This document shows, one piece after another, positions 19,466 through 28,522 of a stretch of 64,000 nt of DNA. Every line of letters begins with the position of its first letter. The first letter of the stretch is position 1. Source of the stretch: Kribbella qitaiheensis. GTDB lineage: Bacteria; Actinomycetota; Actinomycetes; Propionibacteriales; Kribbellaceae. The stretch lies in NCBI RefSeq assembly GCF_014217565.1, contig NZ_CP043661.1, positions 1,488,001 to 1,552,000 on the forward strand, read 5' to 3'. Made by a program: the position numbers and the translations under genes. The notes beneath the pieces were generated by a model. It was given only the letters and a program-made list of their open reading frames with translations. It made no database searches and was not told the DNA's origin.

Positions 19466-20398
19466 TTATCTGGGCGGACCCGCCACCACGTTGATCAGCG
19501 GTACGCCGGTTGTATAGCGCTCCAACTGAGCGCGGACCAGGCGGGCGACCCGGGGCTCGAAGGCCGTCGAGGCGCCGCCGCGGTGTGGGTTCACCAGTAC
19601 GTTCGGAGCAGACCACAACGGATGACCGGCGGGCAACGGTTCGGGATCCGTGACGTCCAGCGCGGCGCGGATCCGGCCCGAGGTCAGCGCGGCGAGCAAC
19701 GCCTCGGTGTCCACGACGACACCGCGAGCGACATTCACCAGCAGGGCGCCGTCCTTCATCCGGGCGAGGAACTTCTCGTCGACCAGACCGCGGGTCTCCG
19801 CCGTGGCCGGGGTCAGCAGCACGACCACGTCGGCCTCCGGCAGCAGCGCCGGCAGATCGGTGATCGGGGAGACGCCCTCCCGCGCGCGGCGGGCCACCCG
19901 GAGTACGGAGCACTCGAACCCGGCCAGCCGGCGTTCCAGCGCCTCGCCGATCGAGCCGTAGCCGAGGATCAGCACGGTCCGGTCGGCAAGCGAGTCGTCC
20001 ATCTCCGCGTACGACGTGGGCCAGATCCCTTGCTCCTGGTCGCGCACCGCCCGCGGGAGATTCCGGTACGACGCCAGGATCAGCCCGACCGCGAGCTCGG
20101 CCGTGGAAGCGTCATGGACGCCACGCGCGTTGCACAAGGTCACACCTTCACCGAGATGCGGCAGGAAGTTCTCGAACCCGGCCGTCTGGGTCTGCACGAC
20201 CTTCAGCGCGGGCATCTCGCCGACGATCTCGGCCAGCGCCGGGCCGCCCATGTAACTGGGCACGTAGAACTCGACCGAGTCCAGCGAGGGCGGCCGCTCA
20301 CCACCCGCGAAGTACTCGACGTCGAATCCCGCCGGCAGCCCACCGAGGAAGCTGTCCGCGTCTTTCCACGGCAGCAACGCCTTCACCGCATCAGCCAT
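19466..20398 (-). CDS. D-2-hydroxyacid dehydrogenase family protein
   Basis: The 310-residue NAD(P)-linked dehydrogenase has the nucleotide motif VLILGYGSIGEALERRL (about residues 142-158). The catalytic triad is seen as Arg in NVARGVVVD, Glu in DPEPLP and His in NPHRGG. It resembles the short hydroxypyruvate/glyoxylate reductase-like group. The start at 20398 overlaps the decayed maleylpyruvate-isomerase-like frame by 16 bases. The natural substrate cannot be inferred from the sequence. Confidence 0.9.
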   Translation of the reverse strand: MADAVKALLPWKDADSFLGGLPAGFDVEYFAGGERPPSLDSVEFYVPSYMGGPALAEIVGEMPALKVVQTQTAGFENFLPHLGEGVTLCNARGVHDASTAELAVGLILASYRNLPRAVRDQEQGIWPTSYAEMDDSLADRTVLILGYGSIGEALERRLAGFECSVLRVARRAREGVSPITDLPALLPEADVVVLLTPATAETRGLVDEKFLARMKDGALLVNVARGVVVDTEALLAALTSGRIRAALDVTDPEPLPAGHPLWSAPNVLVNPHRGGASTAFEPRVARLVRAQLERYTTGVPLINVVAGPPR

Positions 20399-20564
20399 GT
20401 CCCGAACCTACCCGCCCGCACGCCCTCTTCGGGCAGCTCGAACGGCCGGCCGGTGGCCTTGGCGAGGTCCCACCCGTGCACCACGACCTCGGCGAGCGCG
20501 ATCTTGCCCCAGGCCTGGTCACAAGTTCGGACAGCTCGCGACAGGCGGGTGCCAGATCGATCAT
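20383..20564 (-). pseudogene. remnant of a TIGR03086/maleylpyruvate isomerase-like gene
   Basis: After a strong ribosome site (GAGGAGGAAAC), the ATG at 20564 opens MIDLAPACRELSELV, the usual N-terminus of DinB-like TIGR03086 proteins. The frame then breaks, and another frame gives WGKIALAEVVVHGWDLAKATGRPFELPEE, a segment from the middle of the same family. About 100 residues between them and the C-terminus are missing. The remnant ends inside the start of the hydroxyacid dehydrogenase. This looks like a true internal deletion, not a single-base error. Confidence 0.7.
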
Positions 20565-20755
20565 GTTTCCTCCTCGTCGCCGACGGCACCGGCGCCGCCG
20601 CTCTACCAGAACGTCGGAGCCGCTCGGGCGAAGATGACATCCCGGCCCGGAATTCTTTCCCCGGTTGCGGACCACTGGACCGAGTGGTCCTAAAGGGGAC
20701 TCGAGCCCGGTGAGAATTCCGTGCCCGGCAGGGTTTCTGGTCGTACTCTGGATCG

Positions 20756-22135
20756 GTGCCTTCGACATCGGATCTGGCCTCTACCCTCGATCACGATCAG
20801 GCCGTAGGACGGCTGCGAGCGTCCTACCAGCGCATCCCGGCGGGGCAACCCGTCCGGCTGGCCAAGCGCAGCTCCAACCTGTTCCGTCCCCGAACGGCGG
20901 TCGAGACACCAGGGCTCGACGTCTCCGGCCTGACCGGCGTGATCAGCGTCGATCCGGTCGGGCGCACCGCCGACGTACAGGGCATGTGCACCTACGAGGA
21001 CCTGGTCGCCGCGACCCTGCCGCACGGACTGATGCCGCTGGTGGTGCCGCAGTTGCGCACGATCACGCTGGGCGGCGCGGTCACCGGCCTCGGGATCGAG
21101 TCGACGTCGTTCCGCAACGGCCTGCCGCACGAGTCCGTGCTCGAGCTCGACATCCTCACCGGCTCCGGCGAGCTCGTCACCGCCCGGCCCGAGGGTGAGC
21201 ACGCCGCCCTGTTCCGGACCTTCCCGAACTCGTACGGCTCGCTCGGCTACGCGACCCGGCTGCGGATCGAGCTCGAGCTGATCTCCCCCTACGTCGCGCT
21301 CCGGCATGTCCGGCTCGGTCTCGACGAGCTCGGGCCCGCGATCGAGTCGATCGTTGCCTCCGGCACGTACGACGACCAGCCGGTGCACTTCGTCGACGGC
21401 GTCGCCTTCACCCCGGACGAGGCCTATCTCACCCTCGGGCGGAACAGCGACGCCGCAGTACGGACGAGTGACTACACCGGTCAGGAGATCTTCTACAAGT
21501 CGATCCAGCAACGATCGACCGACTTCCTCACCGCCGAGGACTACCTGTGGCGCTGGGACACCGACTGGTTCTGGTGCTCGGCCGCCTTCGGTGCCCAGAA
21601 CCCTTACGTACGGCGGATCTGGCCGCGCCGGCTGCGGCGCAGCGACGTCTACCACAAGATCATCGGGTTCGAGAACCGTCATCAAGTTGCCGCCCGCATC
21701 AATCGGCGACGCGGCAACGCCGACCGCGAGCGCGTCGTACAGGATGTCGAGATCCCGGCTTCGCAACTGGCCGGGTTCCTGCGCTGGTTCGATGCCGAGG
21801 TGGGGATGCGGCCGGTCTGGCTGTGCCCGCTGCGCTTGCGCGGCGATGAGTCGTGGCCGTTGTACCCGCTGAAGCCTGCCGAGACATACGTCAACGTGGG
21901 CTTCTGGGGCACCGTCGCGATCGCCCCTGGCGCCGCCGACGGCGACATGAACCGGCGGATCGAGGCGGCCGTCGCCAACTTCGACGGACACAAGTCCTTG
22001 TACTCCGATGCGTACTACGACCGAGACACCTTCAACCAGCTGTACAACGTCCCGGCCCTGACCGAAGTGAAAGATCGCTACGACCCCGATGCCCGGCTAA
22101 CCGGGCTCTACGAGAAGGCGGTGACGCGTCGATGA
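20756..22135 (+). CDS. tmsA: FAD-binding oxidoreductase of 10-methyl fatty acid synthesis
   Basis: The 459-residue protein has a PCMH-type FAD-binding N-terminal domain (VDPVGRTADVQGMCTYEDLVAATLPHGLMPLVVPQLRTITLGGAVTGLGIES, about residues 63-115) and a C-terminal domain with conserved aromatic residues (PLYPLKPAETYVNVGFWG). It directly precedes, with an ATGA overlap, a cyclopropane-synthase-like methyltransferase. That gene pair is known (TmsA/TmsB, also BfaA/BfaB) to make 10-methyl-branched fatty acids such as tuberculostearic acid: the methyltransferase makes a 10-methylene acyl chain and this flavoprotein reduces it. The assignment rests on family and gene order. Confidence 0.82.
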   Translation: MPSTSDLASTLDHDQAVGRLRASYQRIPAGQPVRLAKRSSNLFRPRTAVETPGLDVSGLTGVISVDPVGRTADVQGMCTYEDLVAATLPHGLMPLVVPQLRTITLGGAVTGLGIESTSFRNGLPHESVLELDILTGSGELVTARPEGEHAALFRTFPNSYGSLGYATRLRIELELISPYVALRHVRLGLDELGPAIESIVASGTYDDQPVHFVDGVAFTPDEAYLTLGRNSDAAVRTSDYTGQEIFYKSIQQRSTDFLTAEDYLWRWDTDWFWCSAAFGAQNPYVRRIWPRRLRRSDVYHKIIGFENRHQVAARINRRRGNADRERVVQDVEIPASQLAGFLRWFDAEVGMRPVWLCPLRLRGDESWPLYPLKPAETYVNVGFWGTVAIAPGAADGDMNRRIEAAVANFDGHKSLYSDAYYDRDTFNQLYNVPALTEVKDRYDPDARLTGLYEKAVTRR

Positions 22136-23421
22136 CGGCAACACTTCCGACACAGGTTTCGATCGCAGCAGCGCTCACAGCGGTGGCGCCTGAGGGCCTG
22201 CCTTTCCGCTTCACGGCGTACGACGGAAGCTCGACCGGCCCCGAGGACTCCCCGGTCCACATGCACCTGGCCACCGAGCGCGGGCTCTCCTACGTGCTGA
22301 CCGCACCGGGCGATCTCGGGATGGTGCGGGCTTATGTGCAAGGCGATCTGGAGATCACCGGCTCCCATCCGGGCAATCCGTACGACCTGATGCGGCTGAT
22401 GCTCAACGAGCTGCACTTCCAGCGGCCGTCGCCGTCGGAAGCGTTGCGGATCGTCCGCGGCCTCGGCTGGAGCCACCTGAAGCCGCCGCCCCCGCCGCCC
22501 CAGGAGCACCTGCCGAAGTGGCGTCGGACGTTCGAGGGCCTGCGTCACTCGCGGACCAGGGACAAGGTCGCGATCCACCACCACTACGACGTGTCGAACA
22601 AGTTCTACGAGTACGTCCTCGGCCCGTCGATGACCTACACCTGCGCGGTCTACCCGTCGCTGGACGCGACGCTGGAGCAGGCGCAGCACGAGAAGTACGA
22701 CCTGGTCGCGCGGAAGCTGGATCTCAAGCCCGGTCAACGGCTGCTCGACGTGGGTTGCGGCTGGGGCGGGATGGTCCGGCACGCGGCTCGCGAGTACGGC
22801 GTGAAGACGATCGGCGTGACGCTGTCGGCCGCGCAGGCGGAGTGGGCTCAGGAGGCGATCAAGCGCGAGGGCCTCGAAGACCTCGCCGAGGTGCGGTTCT
22901 CCGACTACCGCGACGTGCCCGAACGCGACTTCGACGCGATCAGCTCGATCGGCCTGACCGAACACATCGGCGTCCGCAACTACCCGTCGTACTTCGGGTT
23001 CCTGCTCGACCGGCTTCGCCCGGGCGGACGGCTGCTCAACCACACCATCACCCGGCCTGACAACCGCTACCGCCCGACCGGCGCTTTCATCGACCGCTAC
23101 ATCTTCCCGGACGGCGAGCTGATCGGGTCCGGGCGGATCATCGCGGAGGCCCAGGATGCCGGGTTCGAGGTCCGGCACGAGGAGAACCTGCGCGAGCACT
23201 ACGCACTCACCCTGGCCGGCTGGTCCGACAACCTGGTCGCGCACTGGGACGAGGCGGTCGCCGAGGTCGGTTACCCGACCGCGAAGATCTGGGGCCTCTA
23301 CCTGGCCGCCTGCCGGGTCGGCTTCGAACGCAACAACACCCAGCTCCACCAGATCCTCGCCGTCAAGCTCCACGACGACGCGGCCTCGGACTTCCCGCTC
23401 CGCCCGACCTGGCTCAGCTGA
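22132..23421 (+). CDS. tmsB: SAM-dependent fatty-acyl methyltransferase (CFA synthase family)
   Basis: The 429-residue protein contains AIHHHYDVSNKFYEYVLGPSMTYTCAVYP (about residues 146-175), the SAM motif LLDVGCGWGGMVRHAA and the EHIGVRNY catalytic region typical of cyclopropane/mycolic acid synthases. It should transfer a methyl group from SAM to the double bond of phospholipid-bound oleate at C10. It overlaps tmsA by 4 bases (ATGA), so their levels are coupled. The extended N-terminal domain (about 1-140) is also seen in 10-methyl fatty acid enzymes. Confidence 0.87.
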   Translation: MTATLPTQVSIAAALTAVAPEGLPFRFTAYDGSSTGPEDSPVHMHLATERGLSYVLTAPGDLGMVRAYVQGDLEITGSHPGNPYDLMRLMLNELHFQRPSPSEALRIVRGLGWSHLKPPPPPPQEHLPKWRRTFEGLRHSRTRDKVAIHHHYDVSNKFYEYVLGPSMTYTCAVYPSLDATLEQAQHEKYDLVARKLDLKPGQRLLDVGCGWGGMVRHAAREYGVKTIGVTLSAAQAEWAQEAIKREGLEDLAEVRFSDYRDVPERDFDAISSIGLTEHIGVRNYPSYFGFLLDRLRPGGRLLNHTITRPDNRYRPTGAFIDRYIFPDGELIGSGRIIAEAQDAGFEVRHEENLREHYALTLAGWSDNLVAHWDEAVAEVGYPTAKIWGLYLAACRVGFERNNTQLHQILAVKLHDDAASDFPLRPTWLS

Positions 23422-23515
23422 ACTGTCGCTTCAGCGCCGGTCCTCATCGAGGGCCGGCGCCCTGGTGCCCCGTGCCTGGGCGCCGGTAGCGCAACGGAAC
23501 TTCCGAGACGGGGCG

Positions 23516-24037
23516 CTAGCTCGGTCCCTTGGGCGGCTCGTCACGGTTGGCCGGTGCCTTGGCGAGTTGGCGGATCCGGGTGGTCCGGCCCCGCTCCTCG
23601 ATCATCGCGCGCGCTTCGGCCTCGACGTACGGGCTTATCCGCAGCTGCAACCAATCGGTCCAGCCATCGAGCCCGGCCTCGACCTCCTCGCGGCACAACG
23701 CCTCTTCGCGCGCCCGCAACAACACCCGCCACTCCGTACTGCGCCGCTCCGCGAACTCCCGCTCGTCTTCCTGCAACCTCTCGATCCACCGCGGATGCTC
23801 ATCGGGGCTCACCACCTCGAGCATGTAGACGACCACCGCCCGGGCCAGCACCCGATCCGGCTCTTCCTCAACAACCTCCAGCAACACCCCATGCAGACAC
23901 TTGTCCCGGGCCGCAACCCGATACAGCTGCCACCGTCCATAGTCCGCATGCAGATCCGGCGCCTCCCCCACCGCCGCGACCAGCTTCGTCAGCAACGCGG
24001 CAAACTGCTCCCGCAACGGCAACCTGATCGACTTCAC
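23516..24037 (-). CDS. hypothetical protein
   Basis: A 173-residue, mainly helical, charged protein (many Glu and Arg, several Trp). It has no signal peptide, no membrane helix and no motif that I recognise. Codon use matches its neighbours. It is convergent with tmsB. The segment DYGRWQLYRVAARDKCLHGVLLEVVEEEPD may be a conserved core. Start chosen as the first GTG before the conserved-looking region. Confidence 0.6.
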   Translation of the reverse strand: MKSIRLPLREQFAALLTKLVAAVGEAPDLHADYGRWQLYRVAARDKCLHGVLLEVVEEEPDRVLARAVVVYMLEVVSPDEHPRWIERLQEDEREFAERRSTEWRVLLRAREEALCREEVEAGLDGWTDWLQLRISPYVEAEARAMIEERGRTTRIRQLAKAPANRDEPPKGPS

Positions 24038-24154
24038 ACCGAGACTCTACGAACAACCGGCCCCACCGCCCACCCAATCTCCCCAACAATCCACAGTCCT
24101 CCAAACACCCGGAGCTCCCCGGCGCCAACGTGGATCTCACAACACTCGGCCGGC

Positions 24155-24228
24155 GCCGTGCGCACAGCCCGGTCGAGCGCCGTGCGCGCAGCTCGGCCCA
24201 GCGGCCGTGCGCGCAGCTCGGCCCAGCA
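24155..24228. repeat. three imperfect direct repeats of about 24 bases in a 346-base gap
   Basis: GCCGTGCGCGCAGCTCGGCC-like units start at 24155, 24179 and 24204. They lie in the gap 24038-24383 between divergent genes, upstream of the PQQ-type dehydrogenase. They could be regulator sites or a neutral tandem repeat. Apart from them I see no gene in this gap. Confidence 0.5.
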
Positions 24229-24383
24229 CGGCAGTTCGCAGTACAGGGCAGCACCCTCGGGTGCGGGGTTTGGGCTGGCGAGTAACCGGGGTGGGTACTG
24301 GTTGGTTACAAGTTTCAGAGAGTGCAGCGGCTCGCTGGGGGGCGCGGCTAGGTTTGGGTGGCAGATGGGCTAGTTAGGAGACG

Positions 24384-25517
24384 ATGGTGCTGAAGGCAAG
24401 TGGCGCAGCTCGTACTGCGGGGGCGGTGGTGGCTTTGGCCGCTCTGCTGGCGGCGTGCGGCGATGGCGGTGGGGATGCGGAGCCATCGGTGTCCACCGCT
24501 TCGACGACGAGCGGGCCGACGAGTCCCAGCGGCACCGCGAAGCCGCGGGCAGTGAAGTTGACCGTCGCCGGGACGGTGGCGACCGGGGTCGAGGTGCCGT
24601 GGGGATTGGCCTTCCTGCCGGACAAGTCCGCGTTGGTGGCGGAACGGGATTCGGGCAAGGTGAAGCTGATCGCGGGCGACAAGGTCACCGAGGTGGGGAC
24701 TGTGCCCGGGGTGGACTCGTCGAGCGAGGGCGGGCTGCTCGGGCTGGCGGTCGATCCGAAGTACCCGGCCAGGCCTTATGTGTATGCCTACTACTCCACC
24801 GGCAACGACAACCGGATCGCGCGGTTCACCTACCAGGACGGCCGGATCGCCAGCCCGGAGGTGATCCTGGACGGGATCCCGATGTCCGCGATCCACAACG
24901 GCGGACGGTTGCGGTTCGGCCCGGACGGATTCCTGTACGCCGGTACGGGTGACGGCAGCGATCGGCCGAACTCGCAGAACGACGACTCGCTCGGCGGCAA
25001 GATCCTGCGCATCACCACCGAGGGCAAGGCGGCACCCGACAACCCCGGCGGAAGGCTGTGGATCTCCAAGGGCCATCGCAACGTGCAGGGGCTCGCCTTC
25101 GCCGGGAGTCAGCTGTACGCGGCCGAGTTCGGGCAGGACACCTGGGACGAACTGAACGCGATCACCCCCGGCGCCAACTACGGCTGGCCCGCCGTCGAGG
25201 GCATCAGCCAACTCGACGGCATGGCCGACCCGATCGCCCAATGGCGCACCAGCGACGCGTCGCCGTCCGGAATAACATTTGCCCAGGGCTACATCTTCAT
25301 GGCCGGCCTCCGAGGCGAACGCCTCTGGGCGATCCCGGTAGCCGAAGGCCGCCGTACGGGCAAACCAGTCGCCTTCTTCACCAAACAATTCGGCCGCCTC
25401 CGCACAGTAGAAGCCGCCCCCGACGGCTCCTTGTGGCTAACCACCTCAAACACCGACGGCCGAGCCACCCCCAAACCCGGCGACGACCGCATCCTCCGAG
25501 TAACCATCACCCACTAG
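24384..25517 (+). CDS. PQQ-dependent aldose sugar dehydrogenase-like lipoprotein
   Basis: The 377-residue protein has a lipoprotein signal (LAALLAAC, Cys at about residue 27), a Ser/Thr/Pro linker and a six-bladed soluble glucose dehydrogenase-type propeller. Family marks are WGLAFLPD, EGGLLGLAVDP, SAIHNGGRLRFGPDGFLY, YAGTGDG, GHRNVQGLAF, EFGQDTWDELN and ANYGWP. The His in GHRNVQG and the Arg/Asn residues match the PQQ/Ca site. It should oxidise aldoses at the outer face of the membrane. No PQQ synthesis genes are nearby. Confidence 0.87.
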   Translation: MVLKASGAARTAGAVVALAALLAACGDGGGDAEPSVSTASTTSGPTSPSGTAKPRAVKLTVAGTVATGVEVPWGLAFLPDKSALVAERDSGKVKLIAGDKVTEVGTVPGVDSSSEGGLLGLAVDPKYPARPYVYAYYSTGNDNRIARFTYQDGRIASPEVILDGIPMSAIHNGGRLRFGPDGFLYAGTGDGSDRPNSQNDDSLGGKILRITTEGKAAPDNPGGRLWISKGHRNVQGLAFAGSQLYAAEFGQDTWDELNAITPGANYGWPAVEGISQLDGMADPIAQWRTSDASPSGITFAQGYIFMAGLRGERLWAIPVAEGRRTGKPVAFFTKQFGRLRTVEAAPDGSLWLTTSNTDGRATPKPGDDRILRVTITH

Positions 25518-25540
25518 CCCGACGTACGACGCCCACGCAG

Positions 25541-25976
25541 CTCCTCCGTCGGGCCCTGGTTGGCCTCTGCCCACATGGTTCGCCGCCACCTGGTTCCCGG
25601 GGTCCGGGTGGCCCGGGATCGGGTCCGCTGACGCGATGTTCGGCCGATAGCGCGCTATAAGTCCGGCAGCGGACGAAAAACCCGGCAGCTCGACTTCCCG
25701 AACCCGCCCTCGCCGAGCAGGCTAAGCAGCGTTCAACCAGTAGCACCTGACACACCGCGAAACCGGAGGCCCTTGTGCACCAGATGAGCACGGCCACCGG
25801 AGGGAATACTCAACCGATGCTCAAAGACGCCGAATCGGGGGCCGATCGGTCGGGACACCCCCGGACCGGGGCCAGCCTCACCAAGGCCGGCACGAACCCG
25901 GGCCGGCCTCGCCGACCACACCCGGCGGGTCACACCTCCCCGCGGGATCCGCGTAGCTGTGTCCCCACAGCTTGAC
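25541..25976 (+). repeat. left arm of a ~435-base inverted repeat pair
   Basis: This 436-base stretch matches the reverse complement of 29445-29882 along nearly its whole length, with scattered substitutions and small indels. It contains the palindrome ATAGCGCGCTAT and ends GTCCCCACAGCTTGAC immediately before the IS1380 left end. A frame on the minus strand (VFEHRLSIP.GGRAHLVHK) is kept in both arms, but no known protein is recognisable. Confidence 0.8.
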
Positions 25977-25979
25977 TCC

Positions 25980-27650
25980 CTTAGCCTCGATCCACCGATC
26001 GGGCTGATGTGGATTGATGGCGTTGCTGGGCTGTTTGTGGCGTGGTGGGGAGTCCCGCCTCGCTGCGGGGGGTGTTCCGCTTCGGGTTTCCGGTCGGGCC
26101 GATGTTCGGAGTGGTGGTCAGGGCATGGTGGTTGCGTGGCCCGCAGACGTGAGCGAACAGGCGGGTCCATGGTGTCTGCCATGGCCAGTTGCGGGGTAGG
26201 TGCAGGGTGATCCGCCGTGCGGACGGGGCGATCCGGGTGGCGACGTTGATGAGTTTGCGTCGGATCGTGGCGGTGACGGCCTTGGCGAGGTTGCCGCCGG
26301 TGAGGGTGGCGGCGGCGCGGGTGAGGTTGAACGCATCACGGCGGCACCAGCCAGGCGGCGTTCGCGGCGAATATCCCGGACGGCAGGTGCGCGAGTGGTG
26401 AGTTCTTCAGGTCGGCGTTGACTTGTTCGATGATCGCGTGACCGCGGTGAGTCTTGTCCGCGGTGACGGTGTCCATCACGTCGGTGGTGACGGTGGTGAA
26501 GAAGGCATGGAACCGCCAGGTGTCGAACAGGGCCTCCTGCCCGGCGGCCTTGTTCTTGTCGGTGTTGAGGTCGGGGATGCGGCGGACCACGAGCCGGCCA
26601 GGGACCTGCTCGGCCAACTTGGCGGCCGCGAACGCTGTGAACGAGATCTCGGCGACCTCGGCGCGGGAGGTCCATCGGCCGGTTTGCTCGTCGTAGATCG
26701 CGTCTTTGTACTCGATCGTGGTCCAGGCGTCGTCGGCGATGCGCGCGATCGCGGCCTTGACCCGCAAGTCCTGGCGCACGGTGACCGACACCTCGGCACC
26801 GGCACGGACCGCGGCCAGCACCAGACCACGCCCGTAGAAGGCCGAGTCGGCCCGCACCAGCGGCGTGCGGCCCGATAGCCCACGCACGGTCTTCAACGCA
26901 TCGGTGACCAGGCGGTTGGCGCCGCCTGGCGACCCGCACGCCCCCTTCCGCAGCCGCTGGGCCACGATCACCGGCGCGGTACTGGTGGTGGTGACCGTGG
27001 CCAGCAGCGCGTTCAGGCCCCGCACCCCCGCAATAGCCGAACCCGGCGCCCTGCTTGGCATAGCCGTGCACCTCGACGATCGTGTCATCGACATCGACCA
27101 GCACGAACTCGCCGCCACCGTCGCCGACCGGGCCGACCAGCGGCGTCTTGGCGGCCGGCGCGACCACGAACCGCGACGCGACCGCGTCGAGTTGCCGGAC
27201 ATGCCCGAAGGTGAAGGCACGCAGGAACGACCCCAGCGTCGACGGTGCGTAGGCGTGATCGAACACCCGGCCCATGCCGCCATGGCGCAGCAAAGCCATG
27301 TCGTCGATCGAGTCCGCGCCGGCCACCATCCCCGCAACCAGCGAGCAGACCTTCAGGCCCGCGTTCGCGCCCTTGTCCGTCGGCACACTCAACCGCTGAT
27401 CGGCCAGGACCAGAAGGCCTGCCGACTCCGCCAGCGCCATCACCGCAACCAGCCCGGCCGACGACACGAGATTCGGATCGTCGAACACCGCCGACCTCAC
27501 CCGCAGCGTGTGAGAAAGTCGCATCTACGAGATGCCCTTCGTTCTGGTACGAATTGGACCCTAGAGAAGTCAAATTCTTCCAGCACGTAAGGGCACTCTC
27601 ACGTTCCGACCCGCTCCCTCAAACACCCTCATCGGTGGATCGAGGCTTAG
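25980..27650 (-). mobile_element. IS1380-family insertion sequence
   Basis: The element is about 1.67 kb. Its 20-base terminal inverted repeats are CTTAGCCTCGATCCACCGAT (25980-25999) and its reverse complement with one mismatch (27631-27650). One transposase gene fills it, ending inside the left repeat, as is usual in this family. No exact 4-base target duplication is evident (CTCC left, CCCC right). The left end directly abuts the 25541-25976 repeat arm. Confidence 0.85.
25981..27524 (-). pseudogene. IS1380-family DDE transposase, frameshifted
   Basis: Three frames together give one transposase of about 514 residues. The first frame (from 27524) holds the first catalytic Asp in LVDVDDTIVEVHG. 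An extra C at 27025-27029 shifts it. The second frame has PLVRADSAFYGRG (second Asp) and GHAIIEQVNADLKN (Glu). A net loss of two bases near 26331-26347, after NAAWLV, moves to a third frame starting FNLTRAAATLTGGNLAKAVTATIRRK and ending at 25981. As read it is inactive; the first shift could be a sequencing error, the second needs two changes. Confidence 0.85.
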
Positions 27651-27790
27651 CCCCTGGGATGTCTCCGTCGCGGCTCGCGCGCGGGTTGCTTCCGGCGGGC
27701 GCTTGGTCAGCCAGGCATGGGTAAAGCTGCTCTCCACCTCATGCCAGGTGAGGGGCGAGGCGTCAGGCCGCAACGAGCGACGCCGTCATC

Positions 27791-28291
27791 TCAGGCGGCG
27801 TCGGTGAGGGTTGTGGTGCTGAGGTTGGTCTGTTGGTCCAGGAGGGCTCGGGCGACTGAGGCGTCCGCGGCTGCGCAGCGGACCTCGTAGCGTGACGGGA
27901 GCGGGTCGGTGAAGACCGCGTCTGGGCGGTTGTGCACCAGGCCGCGGAAGAGACCCACGAGAGCGCCGACCAGCACGCCGTACACCAGGCCCCAGAGCAT
28001 CACGGCGAGGCCGCTCAAGTTCGTGTCCGCGACCAGCGTCACGAAGACGGCTGCCAGCAACCCGAGGCCGAGCCCGGTGCTCGCGCTCTTGGCCGCGAGC
28101 CGCGCAGTCGAAGTACGGGGTCTCTCGGTCAGGACGAGTTCGGCTCCGACGATGGCCAGGCTGTGACGGCCCATCCCGGACGATCGCAGAAAGCCGACCG
28201 TCTCTTGTGCCTCCGGGTAACTCTTCGCGGAGACGATCACCGTGTCGTGAACCAGAACCTCAACCCCAGGCCGCAAGACATTCCCTTCCAA
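27791..28291 (-). CDS. general stress protein 17M-like membrane protein
   Basis: The frame encodes about 150-166 residues. The opening TVIVSAKSYPEAQETVGFLRSSGMGRHSLAIVGAELVLTER resembles the YflT/general stress 17M domain. Two membrane helices follow (GLGLGLLAAVFVTLVA and LAVMLWGLVYGVLVGALVGLF) and then a soluble tail (SRYEVRCAAADASVARALLDQ). The start is uncertain: the only upstream starts in frame are TTG, with no ribosome site, so the 5' end may be damaged. It lies in the island between the inverted arms. Confidence 0.6.
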   Translation of the reverse strand: MEGNVLRPGVEVLVHDTVIVSAKSYPEAQETVGFLRSSGMGRHSLAIVGAELVLTERPRTSTARLAAKSASTGLGLGLLAAVFVTLVADTNLSGLAVMLWGLVYGVLVGALVGLFRGLVHNRPDAVFTDPLPSRYEVRCAAADASVARALLDQQTNLSTTTLTDAA

Positions 28292-28522
28292 CGCAGACCG
28301 AACCGGACCCCTCCACTAGTACCAGCCCCTGACAAAGCGAAACCCCACCAACGAATGAACTGTGAGAGGCCGCACCAACATCTCGCGGAAGAAGCCGGCA
28401 TCGGGCGCTGTTGCGGCGATCGCCATTCTTGGCTCGCGCTAGCATCGACAACAGGCAACTCCCGGCAGCCGTCCGCTCCCGTTCCGCCCTCGACCGGGGA
28501 CCGGACAGTTGGAGTGGGACCG

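Noticed and set aside
16012..20713. Long plus-strand open frames antisense to ilvD, the BNR gene and the dehydrogenase
   Set aside because: They mirror third-codon GC bias of the minus-strand genes and have no recognisable motif or ribosome site.
25976..27654. Target-site duplication of the IS1380 element
   Set aside because: The 4-base flanks CTCC and CCCC differ, so no duplication can be claimed from this sequence.
27570..27773. A 67-codon minus-strand frame next to the IS1380 right end
   Set aside because: It runs through the terminal inverted repeat and ends in IS DNA; no ribosome site or family was seen.
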